Source of the DNA: Kitasatospora sp. GP82
Lineage (GTDB): Bacteria; Actinomycetota; Actinomycetes; Streptomycetales; Streptomycetaceae
NCBI RefSeq assembly: GCF_029892105.1
Contig: NZ_JARZAJ010000026.1
Coordinates: 33,380-97,379, forward strand
Length of the DNA: 64,000 nucleotides
Direction: 5' to 3'
Under the pieces are notes generated by a model. The model ran no database searches and was not told where the DNA came from. It saw only the letters and a list, made by a program, of their open reading frames with translations. The translations under genes and the position numbers were made by a program. Position 1 is the stretch's first letter; each line of letters starts with the position of its first letter. Below, piece by piece: positions 44,583 to 53,778 of the stretch.

Positions 44583-45266
44583 TCATGCGGGCAGGTGCAG
44601 GATCTGGCCGGGGAGGAGGAGGTCGGGATCTTCGCCGATGGTCGTGCGGTTGAGTTGGTAGAGGGCTTCCCATCCACCTGGAACGTGTTCGCTGTCGGCG
44701 ATGGCGCTGAGGGTGTCGTTCTCCTGGACCGTCCGACTGTCGGTGCCGTCGGTGCCAGTGCTGTCGGTGCCGGTGTCGTCGGCCTGCGGGGCGTCGGCGA
44801 TTGGGGGAGTGGTGTGTGCCGCTCCCGTGTACCGGTGGTGGCCGACTGCGCCGGTCGGGTGTGTGCCGGCGTGGTGGGCGTGGGTCCCGCACACGGGCCA
44901 GGGGGCGAGGCCGTGCCGTCCGGCGAGGTTTTCGGCGACGGCGATCTGGTCCTCGCGCGTGGCGAGGTCGGCGCGCGGGGCATGGGCCAGGCCGCCGTTG
45001 GCGCGCCAGGTGCCCTGGTCGAACTGCAGGCCGCCGTAGAACCCGTTGCCCGTGTTGGTGTTCCAGCGTCCGCTGCTCTCGCACCGGGCGATGCGGTCCC
45101 AGTCCACGCCCCCCGCACCGTCCGCCACCCGAGCGCCTGCGAGGGCACTGCGGTGGCCGGGTGCGGCGAACGCGCGAGGAGCAAGCCCGGCCGGAATGCC
45201 GAACATGCACAGCAGCAGGAGCAGCAGTTTCACGGTGGACCGGGGCAGTGACGGGCAGGTTGGCAC
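44583..45266 (-). CDS. Secreted Rpf-like transglycosylase with LysM domain
   Basis: 227 aa from GTG 45266, preceded by GGAG; a downstream GTG lacks a site. The signal peptide has the core VKLLLLLLCMFGIPAGL and is cleaved near AFA-APG. The resuscitation-promoting-factor fold starts at DWDRIARCESSGRWN with catalytic Glu63, then GFYGGLQFDQGTWRANGG. A Thr/Asp/Gly-rich linker follows, and a LysM peptidoglycan-binding domain (VQENDTLSAIADSE ... LLLPGQILHLP) ends the protein. It cuts peptidoglycan glycan strands during spore germination or wall turnover. Confidence 0.93.
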   Translation of the reverse strand: MPTCPSLPRSTVKLLLLLLCMFGIPAGLAPRAFAAPGHRSALAGARVADGAGGVDWDRIARCESSGRWNTNTGNGFYGGLQFDQGTWRANGGLAHAPRADLATREDQIAVAENLAGRHGLAPWPVCGTHAHHAGTHPTGAVGHHRYTGAAHTTPPIADAPQADDTGTDSTGTDGTDSRTVQENDTLSAIADSEHVPGGWEALYQLNRTTIGEDPDLLLPGQILHLPA

Positions 45267-45517
45267 GGGTACTCCATACCTTTGGCGACAGGGACGGGGC
45301 GCCGCAGCGCCGCCCTTCCACCCATGCACACCGTCCGTCGGCTTCTGCGGCAGGCGCGGTGGGGCAGTCACCCGCCCGGCCGCCGTGTGCCACCCGCACG
45401 GCCGCGTGCCCGATGCGCCCTGCGGGGTGGACCATGGACGTCCGGCCGCGAAAGGGGCGTCCGGTGGCGAGCAAGGCGGCCCCAGCGGACGCCGTCGGTT
45501 TCCGGCCCGAGGCCGCT
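45267..45517. promoter_or_regulatory. Upstream region of the rpf gene
   Basis: 250 bases. In Streptomyces, rpfA is controlled by a ydaO-type cyclic-di-AMP riboswitch. Here the leader is G/C-rich and I could not find the conserved ydaO core by eye. No gene is present. Confidence 0.3.
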
Positions 45518-45841
45518 TCACTTGCGGAGCTTGTCTGCGCCTTCGTAGTCCGCCGGTACGCCGTCCGCGAAGAACACGTCCGCGGTCATGTGATCGGTCC
45601 GTAGTTTGAGGATCGCTTGGTAGGCGGGCGAGTCGTACCAGCCGCGCACGTGGTCGCGGTCGGGGAACCGGATGACGATCAGATCGCCCTTCCAGCTGCC
45701 CTCGACGGGCTCGACCTCGCCGCCGTGCACCATGAAGCGGCCGCTGAAGGGCTTCAGGGTGGCGTCGATCCGCTCGAGGTACTCGACGATGTCGGGGCCG
45801 TGTTCGACTCGGTGGACGACGGCGACGGCGTAGGCTGGCAT
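45518..45841 (-). CDS. DUF1330 family protein
   Basis: 107 aa from ATG 45841, preceded by GGAGG. The ferredoxin-like (dimeric alpha/beta barrel) fold is shown by MPAYAVAVVHRVEHGPDIVE, MVHGGEVEPVEGSWKGD and VIRFPDRDHVRGWYDSPAYQ. Biochemical role unknown for the family. It lies after the 3' region of rpf on the same strand, separated by 251 bases. Confidence 0.88.
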   Translation of the reverse strand: MPAYAVAVVHRVEHGPDIVEYLERIDATLKPFSGRFMVHGGEVEPVEGSWKGDLIVIRFPDRDHVRGWYDSPAYQAILKLRTDHMTADVFFADGVPADYEGADKLRK

Positions 45842-46237
45842 GGCGACCTCCGGTGGTCCTGGGTGATCGGGAGACTCGGGGACGGAGCCGGATCTGCACT
45901 CGCTCCCCGTCACGTCCCTGACGGTATGCCGGAGCCGTCCGGCGGCGAATCAGTCACCTATCAGTCGACGGGCCCGGGGGCCTCGACCACTCCGGAGCGG
46001 TCACCCACCTCGCCTCGCTCGACGTGCTGCCGACCGCCGGCTACCGGGCCTCCGCCGGTACCGCTGCCCCCTCGCCACCGTTGTCCAGCGACGGGGCGCT
46101 GAGATCAGGTGCCGACACTTCGCGTCGGATTTGACGAACTGCCTGGTCGGACTGCCGCCGGCCAGCGGGCGGCCGATGGCGCGAAGTGTGGGGTGCATGT
46201 CGTTGACGCCGTTCTGGCCGGAACGCAGGATGAAGGC
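45842..46237. other. Divergent promoter region, DUF1330 versus glxA-type gene
   Basis: About 395 bases. A GTG at 46109 could extend the regulator by 43 codons, but this extension does not resemble the family and is left out. No other gene seen. Confidence 0.4.
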
Positions 46238-47203
46238 GTGTACCAACGACGAATCGTGTTTGTGGCCTTTGAGGGGTACCAGTCGCTCGACCTCGCCGGG
46301 CCGTACGAGGTGTTCCAGCAGGCAGGCCGACGCTGTCCCGACTACGTCTGCCAGATCGTCAGCCCCGTCGCCGGACGGGTGCGCTCGGACAGCGGCCTGC
46401 AGGTATATGTTGACGACAGCGTCGCTGAGCTGAGCCCGGACGGGATCGACACCTTGGTGGTGGTGGGAGGCAGCGGGGTCGATGCAGCCCGGGTGGACCC
46501 GGAGTTGGTCGCCTGGCTCGCCGCCGCGGGTGCCACCGCGCGCCGGGTGACGTCGGTGTGCAGTGGGGTGTTCCTGCTCGCGGCCGCCGGGTTGGCCGGC
46601 GGCCACCGGGTCACCAGCCACTGGAGTCGCGCCGACCAACTTCGGTGCGAGTACCCGGAGTTGACCGTCGACACCGATCCCATCTTCATTCGTGACAGGC
46701 GGGTCTGGACCTCGGCCGGGGTGACCGCCGGTATGGATCTGGCGCTCGCGCTGGTGGAGGACGATCTCGGGCGGGACATCGCGCACGCCATCGCCCAGGA
46801 GCTGGTGCTGTTCCTGCGCCGTCCGGGCAGCCAGTCGCAGTTCAGCGTCCCGCTGTGGTCGAGCCAGCCGTCCAGTGACCCGATCCGTTGCGTCGTGTCG
46901 GCAATCCATGCCGATCCCGGTGCCCGGCATCGCATAGGTGACCTGGCCTGCCGCGCCGGACTGAGCCCTCGCCACCTCCAGCGAAGGTTCACGGCCGAAC
47001 TCGGCGTGCCCCCGGCCGAGTACGTGGAACGGGTACGCATCGAGGCAGCCCGGCGCGCTCTGGCCGAGGGTGAGGAGCCGGTCGCGGCCATCGCCCGGCG
47101 ATGCGGCCTGGGCACCGCAGAGACGCTGCGGCGGGCGTTCCATCGCCACCTCGGCGTCGCGCCGTCCGACTACCGTGACCGCTTCCGATCCACCGACTGC
47201 TGA
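46238..47203 (+). CDS. GlxA-type regulator: DJ-1/PfpI domain plus AraC-type HTH
   Basis: 321 aa from GTG 46238 (AGGA about ten bases upstream). Residues 1-170 form a DJ-1/PfpI fold: RRIVFVAFEGYQSLDLAGPYEVFQ and the nucleophile-elbow SVCSGVFLLAAAGL. Residues 215-315 hold two AraC-type helix-turn-helix units (RIGDLACRAGLSPRHLQRRF and PVAAIARRCGLGTAETLRRAF). Such proteins sense small molecules through the amidotransferase-like domain. A free-standing PfpI protein follows 28 bases later on the same strand and is probably a target. Confidence 0.92.
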   Translation: MYQRRIVFVAFEGYQSLDLAGPYEVFQQAGRRCPDYVCQIVSPVAGRVRSDSGLQVYVDDSVAELSPDGIDTLVVVGGSGVDAARVDPELVAWLAAAGATARRVTSVCSGVFLLAAAGLAGGHRVTSHWSRADQLRCEYPELTVDTDPIFIRDRRVWTSAGVTAGMDLALALVEDDLGRDIAHAIAQELVLFLRRPGSQSQFSVPLWSSQPSSDPIRCVVSAIHADPGARHRIGDLACRAGLSPRHLQRRFTAELGVPPAEYVERVRIEAARRALAEGEEPVAAIARRCGLGTAETLRRAFHRHLGVAPSDYRDRFRSTDC

Positions 47204-47231
47204 CTTCCGACCACTCGACAGAGGAGTACGT

Positions 47232-47843
47232 GTGACGACCTACGGGCTGCTGATCTTCGAAGGCGCCGAGGAACTGGACTTCGCCGGACCATGGGAGGTG
47301 TTCACCGCCTCCTCGATGCTGCGCGACCATGCCGACACCGTCGTTCTGGTAGCCGAGGCCCTCGGCCCGGTCCGGTGCAACAAGGGCATGCGGGTGCTCC
47401 CCGACCACACGCTCGACAGATGTCCGCCACTGGACGTGCTGCTGGTCCCCGGCGGCAACGGCACTCGCCTTCAGGTGAGCAACTCCGCACTGATCGAATG
47501 GATCACCAAGGCCTCCGCCGAGGCCACTTGGGTCACCAGCGTGTGCACCGGCGCCCTCCTGCTGCACGAGGCCGGCCCTGCCCGTGGCCGGCGCGTGGCC
47601 ACCCACCATGCCTTCGAGGACACCCTGCAGTCGCGTGGTGACATCACCGTGGTCCGCGACGCCCGCTATGTCGTCGACGGAAACCTGATCACCAGTCAGG
47701 GTGTCTCCGCCGGGATCGACATGGCCCTGTGGCTGATCGGCCGGATCCACGGACGCGAGCACGCACGCGCGGTCCGCCGGTACATCCAGTACGACCCCGC
47801 GCCGCCCTACCTCGCCGACGAACCGACGATGTCTCCCGCCTGA
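47232..47843 (+). CDS. DJ-1/PfpI family protein (isonitrile-hydratase-like)
   Basis: 203 aa from GTG 47232, preceded by GAGGAG. The fold is shown by YGLLIFEGAEELDFAGPWEV, LLVPGGNGTR and the Cys elbow VTSVCTGALLLHEAG, with Glu near the start positioned as in isonitrile hydratase (InhA). It forms an operon with the GlxA-type regulator upstream, whose sensor domain is its close relative. The substrate is unknown. Confidence 0.9.
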   Translation: MTTYGLLIFEGAEELDFAGPWEVFTASSMLRDHADTVVLVAEALGPVRCNKGMRVLPDHTLDRCPPLDVLLVPGGNGTRLQVSNSALIEWITKASAEATWVTSVCTGALLLHEAGPARGRRVATHHAFEDTLQSRGDITVVRDARYVVDGNLITSQGVSAGIDMALWLIGRIHGREHARAVRRYIQYDPAPPYLADEPTMSPA

Positions 47844-48387
47844 TCCAGCCCGACCGGCGGGTGAGCCGGGCGGCGCCGGGCGTCGGAGTCGTGTCAGTGG
47901 TCGAGGACGGCGAGATCGACTTCACGGAGGCGGTCCGGCTCCGCGATCACGTGGATCTCGGTGATCGTGGGGGACGCTGTAGTCGGCCAGGGGCTGCACG
48001 ACCCACGTGGCGCGGGGGAAGACGGCGGCGGCCGAGAGGCCCGCCATGGCGGCGGCCAGGAGGGTGACGACGAGGCAGGCGGTGGACGTCGGAAATGCTC
48101 GCATCAGGCATCTGCCGGTGCGGGCTGCTCCGGCGGAGTCTTGCGTTCGTCACCGCTATGACCGGCCGCGACGTGGGAATGTGACCGGTGATGGACTTCA
48201 ATCTGCGCGCATCGGTACCTGTTTCGTCCTCCCGGCCGCCGAGGCGGCCCTGGACCGGACCGCTGACGGGCAGTGGATCCCGCCTGACCGGGCGTCCGGC
48301 ACGAGCCGCAGGCGCCATCGCCGCAGCAGCGGAGCACCGGGCCGTGTCCCACGCTGCAACGGGCCGCCGAGCTGCTTCCATGACGGT
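47844..48387. other. Intergenic region with a possible frameshifted small secreted protein
   Basis: On the minus strand from ATG 48104 a signal-peptide-like start (STACLVVTLLAAAMAGLSAA) runs about 45 codons. It would continue in the next frame as TITEIHVIAEPDRLREVDLA then stop at about 47897. This looks like a small secreted protein broken by one frameshift near 47970. No other gene was supported. Confidence 0.35.
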
Positions 48388-50280
48388 ATGCCTCACTCAC
48401 GTGCGCTGCGGACCGGCAGGATCCTGGGGATCAACTACAACGGGATGCACGACAGTGCGATCTGTCTGCTCGACGAAGCCGGGGAACTGACCTACGCGGT
48501 CAGCGAGGAACGGTTCTCGCGGATCAAGCAGGACGGGCGGTTCCCCCGTTGCGCGCTGGCCGGTGTCGACCTGGCCGGGGTGGAGGCGATCGGCGTCCCG
48601 TACCTGGACCCGTGCCCGGACCGGCTGGCCACCGATCAGCACCTCGCGAAGCTGTTGCACCCCGTGCCGCCCGGGTGGGACGTCGCACCGTTCGCACCGG
48701 TCTGGCGCCAGCGCCTCGAATCGCTGGACCGGCCACTGCACTTCTTCGACCATCACGCGATGCACGCCTACACCGGTCTCGTGCTCTCCCGCTATCCGGA
48801 GGCGTTCGCCCTCACCTGCGACTACGGCGCGTACACCTGCCCGATCACCATGGGCGTCCACCACGTCCGACGCGGTGAGGTGACCCGGCTCGCGGCGGCC
48901 TCGGTGACCGAACACCGGGCGCTGGCCGGGCTGTACTCCGATGTGACCGCGCTGCTCGGCTTCACCCCGGGCCGCCACGAGGGCAAGGTCACCGGCCTCG
49001 CCGCACACGGTCGGCCCAGTGCCGACTGCCGCGAGCGGGTGTGGGACCTGCACCGGCGCATCCAGGACAGCGAGCACCGGTTGTACGACTGGATCGGCTT
49101 CCTTGAGGAGGAGGGGCGGGCACCGGCCTGTGAGACCAACCGCTATCTCGCCCGGTCGTACCGCAGCGAACTTCCCTACGACGACTCCGACATCGCGCGC
49201 GCCGCCCAGGACCTGCTGGAGGAGAAACTCCTCGCGGTCGCCGACTGGCTCGCCACCGAACACGGCAGACGCCTTCCGCTCCTCCTGTCCGGCGGTGTCT
49301 TCGCCAACGTCCGCGCCAACCAGCGGCTGGCCTCCCTGGGTTTCCCCGCCGTCTTCGTCGCCCCACCGATGGGTGACGACGGTCTGTGCATCGGAGCCGC
49401 AGCCGCCGCCCACGACGCCCTCGCGAAGGACGCCGGCTCGGCCATGGATCTGGCCGTCGCCATGGCCAAGCCCACGGTCAGGCCCACGTCCATGGCCGTC
49501 GGCCCTGTTCCGACCCGCGACCTCGACAGCATCGGAGACCTCCTGGACCGACTGGGCGTGGTCCACCGGACGCCGCAACCCGCCGCGCTGGCCGACCACC
49601 TCGCGGCGGTCCTGGCGCAGGGCCGTACCGTCGCGCTGGTCCGCGGAGCACAGGAGTTCGGTCCACGGGCTCTGGGCCGGCGCTCCATCCTCAGTGCCGC
49701 CACCGACCCCGGGGTGAACGACCGCCTGAACAGCAAGCTCGCACGCACCGAGTTCATGCCCTTCGCGCCGGTGCTGCGGATCGAACGGCTCCCGGACGTG
49801 TGCGACCTCGACGGGCTGACCAGCGATGTGAGTGACTGCCTGCCGTTCATGACGATCTGTCTGCCCGTCCGCCGGGCGGTCGCGGCCGCGGCACCCGCCG
49901 TCGTGCACATCGACGGCACCGCACGCCCCCAGGTCGTCAGCCGCGACCAGGACCCCTTCCTGCACCAGGTCCTTGCCGACTACGAGGAACGCACCGGCAT
50001 CCCCGTCCTGATCAACACCAGCTTCAACATCCACGACGAACCGCTGGTCTCCAGCGCCGAGGACGCGATCGCCGCCTTCCTCACCGCCGAACTCGACCTG
50101 CTCTGCCTGGAGGGCCACCTGGTCGAACTCGCCGAGAACCGGCGACTGGTGTCACTCACCCGTCTCCTGAGCCGTAACAGCCACGGGCACCTCAAGAAGC
50201 GCCACACCGCTCTCAGCGAGGTCTTCGGCCGCCTGTCCGTCCACGGCCCCGGCCGGTTCAGCGCATTCGCGCCCGACTAG
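48388..50280 (+). CDS. NodU/CmcH-family O-carbamoyltransferase
   Basis: 630 aa from ATG 48388. The N-terminal YrdC-partner/Kae1-like ATP-binding fold begins with ILGINYNGMHDSAICLLD; metal-binding histidines lie in FFDHHAMHAYTG; EGKVTGLAAHGRP and LLLSGGVFANVRANQRL follow. The C-terminal carbamoyltransferase domain has RGAQEFGPRALGRRSIL, EFMPFAPVLR and VLINTSFNIHDEPLV. It moves a carbamoyl group from carbamoyl phosphate via carbamoyl-AMP to a hydroxyl of a sugar, antibiotic or lipid. No biosynthetic partner gene is adjacent. Confidence 0.93.
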   Translation: MPHSRALRTGRILGINYNGMHDSAICLLDEAGELTYAVSEERFSRIKQDGRFPRCALAGVDLAGVEAIGVPYLDPCPDRLATDQHLAKLLHPVPPGWDVAPFAPVWRQRLESLDRPLHFFDHHAMHAYTGLVLSRYPEAFALTCDYGAYTCPITMGVHHVRRGEVTRLAAASVTEHRALAGLYSDVTALLGFTPGRHEGKVTGLAAHGRPSADCRERVWDLHRRIQDSEHRLYDWIGFLEEEGRAPACETNRYLARSYRSELPYDDSDIARAAQDLLEEKLLAVADWLATEHGRRLPLLLSGGVFANVRANQRLASLGFPAVFVAPPMGDDGLCIGAAAAAHDALAKDAGSAMDLAVAMAKPTVRPTSMAVGPVPTRDLDSIGDLLDRLGVVHRTPQPAALADHLAAVLAQGRTVALVRGAQEFGPRALGRRSILSAATDPGVNDRLNSKLARTEFMPFAPVLRIERLPDVCDLDGLTSDVSDCLPFMTICLPVRRAVAAAAPAVVHIDGTARPQVVSRDQDPFLHQVLADYEERTGIPVLINTSFNIHDEPLVSSAEDAIAAFLTAELDLLCLEGHLVELAENRRLVSLTRLLSRNSHGHLKKRHTALSEVFGRLSVHGPGRFSAFAPD

Positions 50281-50514
50281 GCCTGTCTTTCGCAGGTGGG
50301 GAATCGAGTGTCCAGCCAGCGTGGGCGGGTTGGATCAACGTCGAGCAGGTCCAGGAGTTGAGCTTGGATGCCTTCGGTGATCAGGACGGTGGGTGGGCTG
50401 GTGGCGGTGCCGGGTCTGATCCGTAGCTCGGACAGGGCGGTGAGGATCAGCTCGCCGGTCGGTGCGGGGGCTTGTGGCTGATGCCTCCTCAGGTGGCCCC
50501 CTACGTTGTCGATG

Positions 50515-50735
50515 GGTCGGTCGGGGTGTAGGCGGCGGCCTGCAGGCTGAACAACTCCCGGTAGGTGAACCGCAGGGCCTTCGCCTCGATGGTCGTCGGT
50601 GCCGGACAGGGCAGGCCGCCGTCCGGAATCCTGGCGCGGTCGGCCAGGTCGCAGGCGTCGTACCAGTCCGACACGTACAGGCCGTACTCGAAGAGTCTGC
50701 CGAGGGCCTGGGCCAGTCCGCCACGGACCCGGCTC
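50515..50735 (-). pseudogene. Unidentified C-terminal gene relic
   Basis: The minus frame reads RVRGGLAQALGRLFEYGLYV, SDWYDACDLADRARIPDGGL and ALRFTYRELFSLQAAAYTPT then a stop near 50515, with natural composition. A stop codon lies upstream near 50740 and there is no start codon with a ribosome site. The family is not recognised. Confidence 0.4.
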
Positions 50736-51039
50736 GTTCACCAAGCTGGCCACCGGCGTCCTGGGCGGCGGCACGTTCGCCGCCGACAAGGCGCACGGAA
50801 CGGCCCGCCACAAGGCAGTCCAACTCCCTACACGCGACCGCGCACCTACCGGTTCCCTCCCGCTATCCAGAAACCGCTGAGCAGCGGGATGCCGTGCTCA
50901 CGGTGGAGAGCGGGCTGAACAGCGGCATTGTCGCCCCGGCCTCTCTGCTCTGCCTCGCGGGCGTCGAGGCGCACGGAGGCGTTCTGCTCCACCGACTGCC
51001 CCCGGCGGTCTCTGCCGGGGGCAGTTCGAACGATGTTTA

Positions 51040-51196
51040 CGCAGGCGCCTGCGGCTGTAGAAGGTCTCGACGAATGCGAAGACCTCCGCGCGGACGGTGG
51101 CACGGTCCGGCCGGATCCGGGTACCGGTCCCCTCCTTCAGCACGGCGAAGAAGCTCTCGCCGGCGGCGTTGCCGTGACAGGAGCCGACTCACCCCA
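51040..51196 (-). pseudogene. IS3-family transposase relic (OrfB C-terminal part)
   Basis: Reads GSCHGNAAGESFFAVLKEG, then TRIRPDRATVRAEVFAFVET and FYSRRRLRKH. This is the end of an IS3-type integrase with the catalytic Glu in AGESFFAVLK. The remainder of the element is absent. Confidence 0.8.
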
Positions 51197-51363
51197 TCGA
51201 CTGCCTCATGTTCAACTTGCTTGTCTTGCTCAGGAATTAACTCGACTCGGCAGCGAACACCGTTTGCGGGCCTGGGAGGTCGGGCTGACCGCGCGGCCCT
51301 CGCGAACGGCGGTGCGCGGTGCGGATGTGCCTCCGCCAGGCAGTGCTGTGCCCTCCAGCCCGG

Positions 51364-53778
51364 TCAGCCTCGTCGTGAGGGGGAGCCGTGGAGCCTGGTC
51401 GCCCGTTGCCTGCGCGGGTTCGACAGCCCCGGGGCGCCGTCGTCCGCTACCCGGCAGGGTGCGAGCCCGGCGAGACAGTTCCGGACATCCTGTTCGCGGG
51501 GATCTCCCAGTGTTTCGTAGATCGCCCACGCTCGCAGCCAGGCCCGCCGCGCCTGCTGCGGCTTCCCCTGGATGCTCAAGCAGGTGCCGAGCTGGTGCAG
51601 GGCCTGCGCGGTGCCGGCGAGCATTCCGGTACGGCCGTGGAGTTCCAGGGCCTGTCGGTAGCATTCCTCGGCGCGCGTGTGTTCGCCCAGGTCCCGGTAC
51701 GCGGTGCCGGTGAGCGTCCAGGCCGATGCCTGCAGCCACAACGAGCCGTGTGCGCGGTGCAGTTCGCGTGCCTGGGCCAGTGGCGCCAGAGCCGTGCCCG
51801 GACGGCCCTGCGCGAGTCGCGCCTCGCCGAGCCCGGACAGGGCCAACGCCGTCCCCCAGGTGTTGCCCTCGGCTGTGAACAGGTCCAGCGCCCGGTCCAC
51901 GTGCCCGGCCGCTTCCGCCGCGCGGCCCTGCCGCATGCAGGACATGGCGTACCCGAGCAGCACACTCCCTTCGCCCACGGCGTCCCCGGCGGCGGCAAAT
52001 CGGTCGACCGCTCGGCGGTAGTGTCCGTCGGCGGCCGTGTGCTCTCGCAGCCCGGCACGAGCACTGGCCAGAACCACTTCGGCGCACGCCTCGGCCAACG
52101 GCCCGCCGTCAGCGGTGGTGGCTGCGCGGGCGATGAACCCGGCGCCCAGCTGGTCGTGGTGGTGGTAACGGAGAAAGAAGAAACCCCAGAGCGCGTAGGG
52201 CAGTTGCCAACCCACCACGCTTCCTGCCGCATGCGCGGCCCGAGAGCAGGCCAGCAGGTTCACACGCTCGCTCTCGCACCACTGCAGCGCCTCGGCGGTG
52301 GACGCGAAGCGCAGGGGCTCGCAGCCCTTGGGCGCAGGGCCGATCGGTGCGCGGTGGCGCCCCTGTCCCAGCAGCTGGTCGGCCGCAGCCTCGGCGGAGT
52401 GCAGATACCAGGCGAACAGCCGCCCGGTGGAGGTGCCGAGCGCCGCCGCGGACTCCTCGGCCTCGGCACGTTCCATCGCGTACTCCCTCAGCAGGTCGTG
52501 CATCCGGAAACGGCCCGGCGCGACCTCCGCCACCAGATGGGCGGCGTGCAGCTCGCCGAGCAGCCGCGAGGCGACGGCAGAGGACTCACCCAGCAGCGCG
52601 GCTACGGCGTCCACCCCTGCCACGGCGCCCGGATGAAGTGCCAACAGCCGGAACGCCCGGGCCTGTTCGACCTGAAGCATCCGGTACGACCAGGCGAACA
52701 CCGAACGCACTGCGGTCTCGGCCTCTCCCGGTATCGCCAGGACGTCCAGCCGCGACTGCGCGCGCCCCAGTTCCTCGGCCAGCGAGGCGGCGAAGGCGGG
52801 TCCCCGCCCAGCCATACGCTCGGCCGCGATCTGCAGCGCCAACGGGAGATACGCACAGTGCTGCGCGATCGCCGCCAGCACCGCATCAGCGCCATCGGAT
52901 CCGCTCGCTTCAGCAGCAGTCGGACCGGCCGATCCGCTCTGCGCGGTCGGCACTGCGCGGCGGTCGAGCGTCCGTCGCAGAAGCAGCACAGCCTCATCGG
53001 TGGCCAACGGCTCCAGGCTCAGGCGAAGCGCGCCGTGCCGGACGCTCAAACCCATCAGCCGCCGCCTGCTGGTGACCATTACCAGACTGCCCCCCGTCCC
53101 GGGCAGTAGCGGTGCCACCTGCGCAGCCGAGGCCGCGTCGTCGAGTACCACGATCACCCGGCGCTCGGCCAGGGCGCTTCGCAGCAGCGCCGTCTGCTCG
53201 GCCGGCTCGACGGCTATGTCCTCCGGGGCCGTCCCAAGGGTGCGCAGCAGCCCGGCGGCCACGTCACCCGGCATCGCCGGGGCGCCGACCGGGCCGTGCG
53301 CCTGCAAGTCGGCGAAGAGCGTCCCGTCGGGGTAGGAAGGGCTCAGGCGCCGAGCCAGCGAGACGGCGAAGGTGGTCTTGCCGACGCCGCCCATCCCGTC
53401 GACTGCGATCACGGCGGAGCCGTGGTGCTGTGCGAGGAGCGCCTCGACGCGGGCCAGCTCCCGGTGCCGGCCCCACATCTCCCCGGCGGCGGGGAGCTGA
53501 GCGGGGACGGGCCGCTTGCGGCTCCCCGCAGCCGCAGCCGTCGCAGCCGCTGGCTCCCGGCGGTCCTGAGCCGGCGGTACCGCCGCGGCCAGCCGGGCCA
53601 ACTCACCGTCCGTACCCATGACCTGGTCGCACAGTTGGGCCAGTTCGAGGGACGGCGCGCGGGAACCGTTCTCGACCCGGCTCAGATAGCTCTTGCTGTA
53701 GTGAACGAGCTGCGACAGCTGTGACAGAGACCAGCCGTGTTCCACGCGCAGGGCCCGAATCCGCTCCCCGATCAGCAC
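51364..53778 (-). CDS. XRE-NB-ARC-TPR regulator (STAND ATPase)
   Basis: 804 aa from GTG 53778. An N-terminal XRE helix-turn-helix (GWSLSQLSQLVHYSKSYLSR, residues 15-40) precedes an NB-ARC ATPase. The ATPase has P-loop GMGGVGKTTFA near residue 131, Walker B RVIVVLDDA, YLPLALQIAAER as the GLPL motif and MHDLLREYA as the MHD motif. TPR-like helices run from about 480 to 770 (e.g. AGHVDRALDLFTAEGNTWGT). STAND proteins switch from ADP to ATP forms on ligand binding and then oligomerise; in streptomycetes they control morphological or antibiotic genes. No obvious target is adjacent. Confidence 0.92.
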   Translation of the reverse strand: MLIGERIRALRVEHGWSLSQLSQLVHYSKSYLSRVENGSRAPSLELAQLCDQVMGTDGELARLAAAVPPAQDRREPAAATAAAAGSRKRPVPAQLPAAGEMWGRHRELARVEALLAQHHGSAVIAVDGMGGVGKTTFAVSLARRLSPSYPDGTLFADLQAHGPVGAPAMPGDVAAGLLRTLGTAPEDIAVEPAEQTALLRSALAERRVIVVLDDAASAAQVAPLLPGTGGSLVMVTSRRRLMGLSVRHGALRLSLEPLATDEAVLLLRRTLDRRAVPTAQSGSAGPTAAEASGSDGADAVLAAIAQHCAYLPLALQIAAERMAGRGPAFAASLAEELGRAQSRLDVLAIPGEAETAVRSVFAWSYRMLQVEQARAFRLLALHPGAVAGVDAVAALLGESSAVASRLLGELHAAHLVAEVAPGRFRMHDLLREYAMERAEAEESAAALGTSTGRLFAWYLHSAEAAADQLLGQGRHRAPIGPAPKGCEPLRFASTAEALQWCESERVNLLACSRAAHAAGSVVGWQLPYALWGFFFLRYHHHDQLGAGFIARAATTADGGPLAEACAEVVLASARAGLREHTAADGHYRRAVDRFAAAGDAVGEGSVLLGYAMSCMRQGRAAEAAGHVDRALDLFTAEGNTWGTALALSGLGEARLAQGRPGTALAPLAQARELHRAHGSLWLQASAWTLTGTAYRDLGEHTRAEECYRQALELHGRTGMLAGTAQALHQLGTCLSIQGKPQQARRAWLRAWAIYETLGDPREQDVRNCLAGLAPCRVADDGAPGLSNPRRQRATRLHGSPSRRG

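Larger units (their letters stand above)
50281..51363. other. Relic-rich region between carbamoyltransferase and STAND regulator
   Basis: No intact gene in about 1.1 kb. On the minus strand there is an unidentified frame ending at 50277 (tail LLDLLDVDPTRPRWLDTRF), an unidentified C-terminal relic (50515-50735) and an IS3-type relic (51040-51196). The plus strand near 50730-50830 reads GSFTKLATGVLGGGTFAADK, also unassigned. Confidence 0.45.

Noticed and set aside
45267..45517. ydaO-type riboswitch before the rpf gene
   Set aside because: Expected from Streptomyces rpfA knowledge, but its conserved core could not be found by eye in this leader.
46109..46237. 43-codon N-terminal extension of the GlxA-type regulator from GTG 46109
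   Set aside because: The extension does not resemble the DJ-1 fold, and the family starts at the RRIVFVAFEG strand.
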